From the NCBI GenBank assembly GCA_013146195.2, contig CM028381.1, forward strand, positions 99,041,502 to 99,105,501: DNA of 64,000 nt. The letters are read 5' to 3'. This document shows, piece after piece, positions 55,960-64,000 of this stretch. Origin of the DNA: Codonopsis lanceolata. Taxonomy: Eukaryota; Streptophyta; Magnoliopsida; Asterales; Campanulaceae. Within the stretch, counting starts at the first letter, position 1, and each line of letters opens with the position of its first letter. Below the pieces are notes generated by a model. That model was not told the origin of the DNA. It did not search any database and saw only the letters and a list, made by a program, of their open reading frames with translations. Made by a program: the position numbers and the translations under genes.

Positions 55960-56659
55960 ACCAAATAGGCGGTCACTTTGTCCCTCTGCAAGGCGAGCAC
56001 CTTACCTGGAAGGAAGGAAAAGACTTGAAATCAAGTCCAAAGGGTTCCCAACTCAACCCCAAACAATCTAGGGTGATTCCTCGCTCAAAACAAGTTTGAG
56101 ACATGCCCGAACAACGCCGGGAATCAACACGAACAACGGTCAAGATCACTGAATAACTTTCCAACGATTGAACCAATTATAAAACAAGTATGTACACATA
56201 ATCTAAAGCATGCTAACGGTCTAAACAATAGACTCAAACATTTCTACGAAGTTGAACAAAGATCAAGAGTATCTAATCTCTTGGGAACGAGACGTTAACG
56301 CTACTCGAACTCAAATAATCAAACGGAGATGAAAGCGATGCAACGCTCCTCACCAACATACATCTAACTCAAGGATACTTCTCTCATGAAGTAGATCGTG
56401 TCTAGATAAGTGAACGACGATAAAAAAAAGACCTAAGGTTCATCTAAGGTTACGAACAAGTTCATGCTAGTTAACCCTCAATCGAGTTGGGTTTCCAACA
56501 ACGCCAAGTTACAACTTGAAATTCTAACAAGTTAACAGATTCAAATCGATCAAAACAAGGGTATTGACTATATCTTAGCCTAACCAAATACTCAAAGTCT
56601 TGCACGACAAGTCTAACGTGCGGGCAAGAGGCATACAGAGTTCCTAGGTGTTACAACAT
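55960..56659 (-). repeat. Gypsy LTR fragment (related to 63540-64000)
   Basis: Shares AATCTAGGGTGA/CATCTAGGGTCA and AGTTACAACTTGAAATTCTAACAAGTTAACA versus AGTTACGACTTGTGACTTTAGCAAGTTAACA-type blocks with the right end of the window. The high-coordinate end reads GGTGTTACAACA, so the minus strand begins TGTTGTAACACC, a common gypsy LTR start. Confidence 0.55.
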
Positions 56660-56689
56660 TCCAAGCACCCTTATGTAGACACCCCAATT

Positions 56690-57692
56690 TTGTACCCTAC
56701 AATATGATGTCCTAAAACAATTATAAAGATATAATTTATAATTTGATTAGACTAACTGACGTTACTTTTCGTTAATGTTTCAGGTAACGGGACTTAACGG
56801 GAGTTAATAGAAAAGGTTGAAAGTTGAGCAGGGCTTAACTGAAAATTTGGAAATAGCAGTGAAAACACAAAAGGTGCCGCCCCCCACCCTTGGAGCCGTT
56901 CCCAAGGGTGGGAGTCGCGCCCTCCTCTCCTCTATCTTCATCTTCGGCCTACACCTGAAGCCATGCAATATCAGTGAATGATCCTGAGCCACCGGTAGCC
57001 AGTCATCGCAAACACCTATAAAATGAAGCCTTTGGCTTTTCATTTTTCACCACCAAAAAACATGCACACAACACCCTAAAACACACACTCTCACACACCA
57101 AACACACACTCAAGAACATACACCACCCGAAGAGCTACGTCTCTCTGTCGAAGAAGAAGAAAGCCTCCTCCCTTGCCCGAGAAAGCGAGCGTTCCTCCTT
57201 GCCCCGGAAAACCGATCCAAAGATAACAAGATACCATTACGATGCCCGAAAAAAGACGACAAGACAAGACCAGACGACAAGACAACAAAACGACAAAAGA
57301 AAAAAGAAAAGACTTCCTTTCTCGAAGGGACATGGGAAGCACACTTCAAAACGCCTAGTGGGATTAAACCTAGGCGTATATATCGGGTTCAGATACTCAC
57401 AATTCAAGAGGTAGGTACCCACTTACTATCTTGTTCTCGTTATCATAGATAAAATATAGAATAATTATATTATGCATGCTTCGTAAATATTAGAAAATAA
57501 AAATGTTATATAAAATGTAGTATAGATAAAATATAACATAAATATTATGCATGCGTGCAAATAAATGTACATAAATTAATTGTTTTATATTTTAAAATGC
57601 ATCTAGATTATAATATATTAGAAAACGAAATCATGTTTATATAAATACAAAATAGCCGTTATTATGCCCAAATAGCATTTAAAAACAAAGCG

Positions 57693-57756
<64 letters not shown>

Positions 57757-57766
57757 AAATACTATT

Positions 57767-57840
<74 letters not shown>

Positions 57841-58128
57841 AAATACTTTTCTAGACGTAATACATTAAAAAGCATGTTATTTTGATAAAACCTTAAAAAT
57901 GAGATCGAAAGGATGAGTCGAGTGTCTAACTCCTTCCCAACTCGTAACTTAGCCCCCGAATCTACACATTTTCTGGTAACATTTGGTTTTTCTCTATTTA
58001 AACCTTAAAATAGAGGTGACGACTCTGTACACACACATTTTAGAGTCCACAATGAGACTAAATGCATTCCACGCGCTTAAGTTTTGAAACCACTCGTTTT
58101 CACGCGAGGGGGTCGCGAAACAGGGTTC
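56690..58128 (+). repeat. LTR copy 3, opposite orientation
   Basis: Starts TGTAGACACCCCAATTTTG, has TATAAAAT at 57017-57024 and carries the CCTTCCCAACTCGTAACTTA and GGTTTTTCTCTATTT blocks. It ends CAGGGTTCTCA, where the copy-1/2 counterpart is GTTCTCACA followed by the primer site. No internal region follows, so it is a solo or truncated LTR. It contains two (AT)n arrays. Confidence 0.65.
57695..57835. repeat. Two adjacent (AT)n microsatellites
   Basis: 57695-57751 and 57770-57835, separated by an 18-base spacer that itself resembles the sequence after the second array (TACATAAAATACT), so the array-spacer unit may be duplicated. Confidence 0.9.
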
Positions 58129-58134
58129 TCAAAC

Positions 58135-59360
58135 CTTGACACTACTACAATTGGATATAATTTTAAAAATGCTAGGATCAACAGCAGAGTTGATAGCATA
58201 CATGGCTTTAGAGTTATAGTTAGCAAGTAGCAACTCATCATTAGACTATTCAATCTCAGACTTAGGTTCATTGTTACCTTCATCGCCTGTGTTCAAAGGT
58301 GTAGACCAACCAAGTGAGGATGACACGCCATGCACGTTCATTAATTGATTTGATGTATACACGCGTTTGAACTTCCAACTAGAATAGTTGGTACCATTAA
58401 GAATGATAATTTTGTGATAACTATTATTCTGAAAGTTCATCATAGCTATAGTCATAAAGGACCTTCTCTTTGTACGTCAAGAGTTGGCTCTGATACCAAT
58501 TGAAAAAACGATTATAGCAAGGATAAAACAAAATAACAAAAAAAAAAAAAAACTAAACTGTTTTGAAAAAGATCTGATTAATGAAGCTTACAATGAAGAG
58601 TTCATTGAAAACTTCATTGAGATATCTAAGCAACGGAATTTAAAAAACAAAACAGTGAAGAACGAAACTAAACACAAGAGACTAACCTTTGATCAATAAG
58701 CAAAAATACTTATTGATCGTGCCTCATGGCAAAAACTATTCTACTAGTAAAATATATGTTTGAGCTCATTACATTCGAAAGACTAACAAAGTGAAATTTA
58801 TAACACCAAATATGACTTTGAATATTAATAACACCAAAACTACCTAGATTGATATATGCTAAAAAAAATGTTTAACAAAACAATAGCGGATGTAAACAGA
58901 AAAATAGTGCTGGTAACAGGATGAATGAAGGCTTTCTTCGATGTAGCTTCATTCAACAGATCATTTAGAATAGGAGCAACAATAGTTTTCAATATTTCTC
59001 TCTTTGATCTCTCTTATAATTCTATGTATGATTTATACTTGGTAAACATCTTAAGCTTTCTGGACTACGTTCTCTTCTATAGATACTTGCATCCTTGACA
59101 TATAAACATTGTAGAATAAGAAAACCACTTACCATAAAAGATTTGTAGGTTAATGTAATAAATAAGGATAAAATCATATCAAATATATACTTATCAAATA
59201 TGAAGGATTCCTTACCAAATATATTTAGGTCAGCCGTGTCTCATTGAGCAAGACAAACGGCTCACCACAAATCATGTTAACAAAGAACATACAATCCTAA
59301 TAGATTAATAATTCATATAAACCCTAAAATCCAATTAAAGCAAAATCTTCAAAATAACAT
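58135..59360 (-). mobile_element. Copia fragment: LTR, primer site and start of gag
   Basis: The LTR (59360-58501, about 860 bp) begins TGTTATTTTGAAG and ends CGTTTTTTCA on the minus strand. The primer site TGGTATCAGAGCC lies at 58498-58486. A gag fragment follows, with MNFQNNSYHKIIILNGTNYS and SWKFKRV, and runs out near 58140. It is a different Copia family from the element at 45-51 kb. The rest of the element is missing. Confidence 0.75.
58246..58455 (-). pseudogene. Copia gag N-terminal fragment
   Basis: 69 codons starting MTIAMMNFQ, with ILNGTNYSSWKFKR, the opening of a Copia gag (LNGTNYSSW block). The frame drifts after PKSEIE, and only about 100 further bases of the element remain. Confidence 0.7.
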
Positions 59361-62300
59361 GTGACGACCCGACCCAGATCCCAATACGAGACCCCGAGGT
59401 CGTGCCGTCAAAAACACACAAGATAACAAATAATGGGTAAGGCCATAACGGCGATACGCCAATAACTTTAACACATGCGGAAGCGTAACATAATTAAACG
59501 GTGGCGCCCGAGCTAACAAGCTCAAACTAACACAACCAAAGAGATAATGAATCTCTCGGTCCAAAAATTAAAATCACGTGACGCAACATTGGGCACGTAA
59601 AACAAAACCACCTGTCATGCAGTATCATTAAATAGCAATTTATATACCAAGTCATCGGCGACGTTACAGCCGGAAGGCCCGGAACCCAACTTTAAACTAA
59701 GTCTACAACTCTAGTCTAGCATGCTTAACGGCTAAAAACATGCCGGAGTAAAACATAACCAACGATATAAATAACTTGATATAGATAGAAACAATATTAT
59801 TATATTAACATGGCATGACTAACATCCGTCGGCTCACAAAAGACTAAACAACATAAACAAGTACCAATTTAAACAATCACAAGGCTTACTACCCATAATG
59901 AAGTTTATATAACTTCACTTCCCAATCGACCTTTCCAAATCAAAGACTACCAATTTATAAACTAGTATCAACCTTCTCAGTGAACCACACATACTATCGT
60001 AGACTCGGCGGATTCCTTCAAATCACTATCTCGGCTCGAATCTAAGTAAAACAAGGTAAACAGAGTAAGTCATAAAGACTTAGTAAGCTACTAAAGATGC
60101 AATGTCATGGCATGACATTATGCTCAAATAAAACATATACATCTCATATCATGCTCATGATATAACATTTCATGAGATAATACACAACACAAACCAAATC
60201 CTATCAATAGTCACATAGAACATCATTTGCATATTTCATCATAAAGTAATTCCTATAAATAGAATATGATTCTCAATTCCCATATGTATAACATGTTATC
60301 TTCATTTCTTGGTCATTTTTTGATAAGTTTGTGTTAAGCATTCATCAAAACATCATCCATATAACTCAATTATACCATGAGTCTCACACTTCATCATTTA
60401 ACATAATTCATATAAGAACTTATATATGAAAGACAATGGTTTCCATTCTAATCATGATTAGCATGTTATATCTCTAGTATAACACTATATCAAAAGTCAT
60501 CATTTCATTAGCATGTTATATTTCTTATCATAACATTTCATCAAGTAATCATCATCTCATGTATATCATATCATAACCACGTAGCACAACAATTCATACA
60601 AGTGCTCGTAAAATAAACCACATAAGAGAGAAGATGATTTTCCTTTCCGTTTCCAGCTTGCAACTCCTGCGGAAACAAACGTGTCCTCGATAACCCCATT
60701 AGTGGTATCGACGTCCCCGAAACAATCCCGTTCGGGTTCCGATAGTGATCAGAGTCATGTTTACTTACTACAACTAAGATCAACTACTTCCCCACCGTGG
60801 CCGTCGATGGATGGTGTGTGCAACCCGGCACGGCGATCCATTGAAATCACGAATCCCACAATTCGTGAAGACAATGTATCGTCCTGCCAAAGACTCAAAC
60901 CAAAAAGACGCCAGCTGGACTCAAACGCAAGCACATGTAATCCATACTCAAATGCTCACCAAGGAAAAGTACAACATCACGCACTAATCCAATCAAGTAG
61001 ATATTTACTTTTAAATCACATAGTTATGCATTTCTTATGCTAACTAACACATAAACACATTAGAGCAATATTATCAAGTCTCTAATACCCAAGTGTTCTT
61101 CATACACTTATAAACGCTCGGAGGCTTAACCTCCATCAAAACTACCCAAAATTCCGAAGGATCTAAATATGTGATACACTATATCATATTAGTCCAATGA
61201 TCGACTCCGTTGAGTCATTTCTACTATTTTCATATTTGAAGGCATATAGAAGCTATTTGCATCATAGCCCTCCTATTATTCATTACTATGTTCTTAGGGT
61301 TAACAACATTATGTAACCAAACAATTCATACCTTCCCAACAACAACCCCAAATCATCATTCATAAGTCAACACTTTAATATTTAAAGTCAACCATCACAT
61401 TTCAAGCATGTATCTCATGTTAACATTTAATCAAGCATGCTTTCATTCAAAATAACCATTTATCCAAACAAGATGTAAATTCATCTAGCATACTCATAAT
61501 CAAGATATAAATCCATCTAGCATGCTCATAACCTTCAATTCATGAATTATTGTTGACCAACATGCTCTTATATGCATAAAAGTCAACTCAACCCAATAAA
61601 GTCAAACATAACATTTTATTCATGAAATCCATAATGACAATTCATTATACATGTTCATAATCCAAAATTCATGAATTAAGTAGCATCACCTTCTCATATG
61701 CATGATAGTCAACTCTATTCTCAAAAGTCAAACGAAACATTCAAACATGTAATCTATTGTGAAAATTCACCTATCATGCTTTCAACCCAAATTAAAGGTT
61801 CACTAACCATAACGATAATTCATTATACATGCTCATAATCCAAAATTCATGAATTAGATAGCATCATACTCTCATATGCATGATAGTCAACTCTTATTCT
61901 TAAAAGTCAAATGAAACATTCAAACATGTAATTCATTGTAAAAGTTCTTCTTCATGCTTACAATCAAAAATTCATCAATTAGATGGCAACATACTCTCAT
62001 ATGCATAATAGTCAACTCTTATTCTTAAAAGTCAAACGAAACATTCAAACATGTAATTCATTGTAAAAGTTCTTCTTCATGCTTACAATAAAAAATTCAT
62101 CAATTAGATGGCAACATACTCTCATATGCATAATAGTCAACTCTTATTCTTAAAAGTCAAACAAAACATTCAAACATGTAATTCATTGTAAAAAATCTTC
62201 TTCATGCTTATAATCAAAAATTCATCAATTAGATGGCAACATACTCTCATATGCATAATAGTCAACTCTTATTCTTAAAAGTCAAACGAAACATTCAAAC

Positions 62301-64000
62301 ATGTAATTCATTGTAAAAATTCTTCTTCATGCTTATAATAAAAAATTCATCAATTAGATGGCAACATACTCTCATATGCATAATAGTCAATTCTTATTCT
62401 TAAAAGTCAAACGAAACATTCAAACATGTAATTCATTGTAAAAATTAATCCTTCATGCTTACAATCAAAAATAGAGATTCAACAAGTATACTTTCAAGCT
62501 CCCAAACATATATCTATTTATAATTCTAACAATTCATAATATCCAATAAACTCCAAAAATCATGTACATCATCAATAACTCATTTACTTAATCAACTTAT
62601 AATCAAACTCTAGGTTTAGGAATCATATACTCATCATATCAAAGTCCAAGCTTACACAATGAACCTCCCTACCATACATTACAAGTCATAGAAATCATCC
62701 TACACATGTTTCTTAGCAAGTTCACTCTTAACTTGAAATAAAATCGCACAAAGCATGCATGTGTACTCATTGACCTCAAATAGCACCCTTGTTTTCCTTA
62801 GGTCAATGAGCACCAAAAATCATATAAGAAGAGTATAGTAGCTTACCTACAATCACCACTTCAAGCAACTAAAACAACCATGCAAAGGGTGGAATGGGTT
62901 CTCCTCATCTTCCTCTTCACTTCTATGGTTTGGATTTGTAGATGGACTCCTCAAGCCTTGGCCACCATTGTTGAACACTCAAGAACCTCTCAAGAACTCT
63001 CTCAAACCTTCAAGGAGTATTCAGCCACGTTTTTGGAGGGAGATGGCAGAAAATGGGAGGCTTAGTGGGTGTATTTGGTCACCCTATGGCTGAAAATGTG
63101 AGTGGGAGGAGTGGCCAATGCATGTTGATGTCTCTCCTTGCCAAGTGCCTTCCATGCACTCAAAACTCCCACAAGATGTAAGGCATGCAATGGTTGATAG
63201 TTAGGATGGTTTAAGAACTGAATATGGGGAGTTTATCATTAAGGGTAGGTGTGTGATTGGCCAAAAAGAAAGTCTAACACACAATGAGTGGTCAACTATA
63301 GTAGACCAGAATTTGAGTCATTTTACAAAATGTTCCTGTACCTAAATACACGTCCTAAAATTACACAAAAGGTATGGTTAGAAATCTCTATGAGTCTAGT
63401 TTCTAACGCATCAAACGGATCCGAAATCCGAGTTTCCTACACAAAGTTATGGCCAAAATACTACAGACCTATCGTGGCCTTCAGAAATACGCGAATTTCC
63501 GAAAATCAAACTCGAGCGTGTGTAAACGTTTACACGACCACTCAAAAATAATTCTAAGTTAATTCCCCAAGGTCCCCTAGTCATCTAGGGTCAAAACAAT
63601 ACCAACCGAAAAAGTCGTACAAAGAAGAAGAGCGACAAGAAGTAAAGTAGCAATCAAACCGTCGATTCGATAAGCATTCAAACAAGATTTAAATCATGTT
63701 AAGGATGTTATGAATGATCTCTAATACTTACATATATGCATCCATCTAGAAGTCTAACACATCTAAACATGTTATTTAATCATCATGTAAAGATCTAGGA
63801 CTAAATCGAGGCCAGGAACACAAAACTCGAGTAAACTCTCAATCGCGTCGCATTTCGACTATCGTCGAGTTACGACTTGTGACTTTAGCAAGTTAACAAC
63901 TAAATGACATCTCTTAAAAGTATTTTGGTCTTAATGTGATCTCTCATACACATCTAGACTCTCTCAGAAATCAAATAAGCGATCAACAAGGGAAGAAGTG
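59361..64000 (-). repeat. Very long gypsy LTR, truncated by the window end
   Basis: The low-coordinate end reads TGTGACGACCCGACCCAGAT. Its reverse complement (GGGTCGGGTCGTCACA) parallels the Tekay LTR end (GGTTCGGGGTCGGGGACGCCACA). Other Tekay-LTR counterparts appear in reverse: GTGTGTGCAACCCGG near 60815 and the GTAAGC donor at 62846. No primer site follows the LTR end, so this is a solo or 3' LTR. The other end is beyond the window, so the LTR exceeds 4.6 kb. It includes a 125-bp array. Confidence 0.6.
61780..62470. repeat. 125-bp tandem array inside the long LTR
   Basis: TAAAAGTCAA recurs at 61901, 62026, 62151, 62276 and 62401, exactly 125 bases apart. Each unit contains AAACATTCAAACATGTAATT, CTTCATGCTTA and ATACTCTCATATGCAT. 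Degenerate units extend leftwards to about 61500, with a wider 179-base step. Confidence 0.92.

Noticed and set aside
60681..61043. 120-codon plus-strand frame in the long LTR
   Set aside because: No family resemblance, and the region aligns in reverse with the non-coding GC-richer part of the Tekay LTR.
61780..62470. Regularly spaced repeats considered as a CRISPR-like array
   Set aside because: The units are contiguous 125-bp tandem copies with no unique spacers, in plant nuclear DNA within an LTR.
62880..63065. Plus-strand 61-codon frame starting MQRVEWVLLIFLF with a hydrophobic start
   Set aside because: It lies in the inferred leader region of a reverse-oriented gypsy LTR next to the GTAAGC donor. 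There is no promoter, and the hydrophobic start is a by-product of composition.
1..64000. tRNA, rRNA or snoRNA genes
   Set aside because: None was recognised by eye. The TGGTATCAGAGC occurrences are retroelement primer-binding sites, not tRNA genes.

Overview
This is nuclear DNA from a flowering plant, almost certainly a eudicot. The evidence is GT-AG introns, a recognisable plant host gene, very AT-rich intergenic sequence, and wall-to-wall plant transposable elements (Tat, Tekay and Copia LTR retrotransposons, PIF/Harbinger, MULE, Stowaway, a Helitron-like segment). The species cannot be named from the sequence. A run of 100 N at 21401-21500 is a scaffold gap, so the order across it is an assembly inference.

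Host genes are few. On the minus strand, 4221-7061 is a two-exon gene for a 104-residue small membrane protein of unknown function, rebuilt here across a 2.5 kb intron. Two further possible minus-strand exons lie at 1396-1570. On the plus strand, 25569-26718 is a two-exon gene for a 162-residue VOC/glyoxalase-like protein of the Arabidopsis At5g48480 type. A 127-residue minus-strand ORF (33741-34124) with its own TATA box and leader intron is of unknown origin.

Layout. 1-7.1 kb: AT-rich DNA and the small membrane-protein gene. 7423-11604: a decayed PIF/Harbinger transposon with TTA target duplication, whose transposase 5' half is replaced by about 1 kb of foreign sequence with 92-bp repeats. 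13585-21400: the 3' part of a Tat-lineage Ty3/gypsy element on the minus strand (reverse transcriptase, RNase H, integrase, 87-bp tandem repeat, LTR). It carries an antisense, intron-containing ORF with its own TATA box on the plus strand. 21.5-25.2 kb: very AT-rich DNA with 28-bp and 157-bp tandem repeats in a possible Helitron. 25.4-26.8 kb: the VOC gene. 27482-32647: three consecutive long-TIR MULE-type elements, each carrying a fragment of a different host gene (AP2/ERF, NOP58, polyamine oxidase), one also containing a nested Stowaway MITE. 32.9-34.3 kb: a tandem pair of short LTR-like units and the 127-residue ORF. 34652-44515: a structurally complete Tekay/Del chromovirus with 2.55 kb LTRs, its coding frame broken mostly by CAG-to-TAG and CGA-to-TGA changes. 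45091-51458: a Copia element on the minus strand lacking its 3' LTR. 51.5-59.4 kb: a pile of related non-autonomous LTRs, LTR fragments and a Copia remnant. 59361 to the window end: one very long gypsy LTR in reverse orientation with a 125-bp tandem array.

The most notable material is the cluster of three gene-carrying MULEs packed end to end in 5.2 kb just downstream of a host gene, the antisense spliced ORF of the Tat element, and an apparent intron contained within the long Tekay LTRs. No cellular operon, defence system or CRISPR array was seen.
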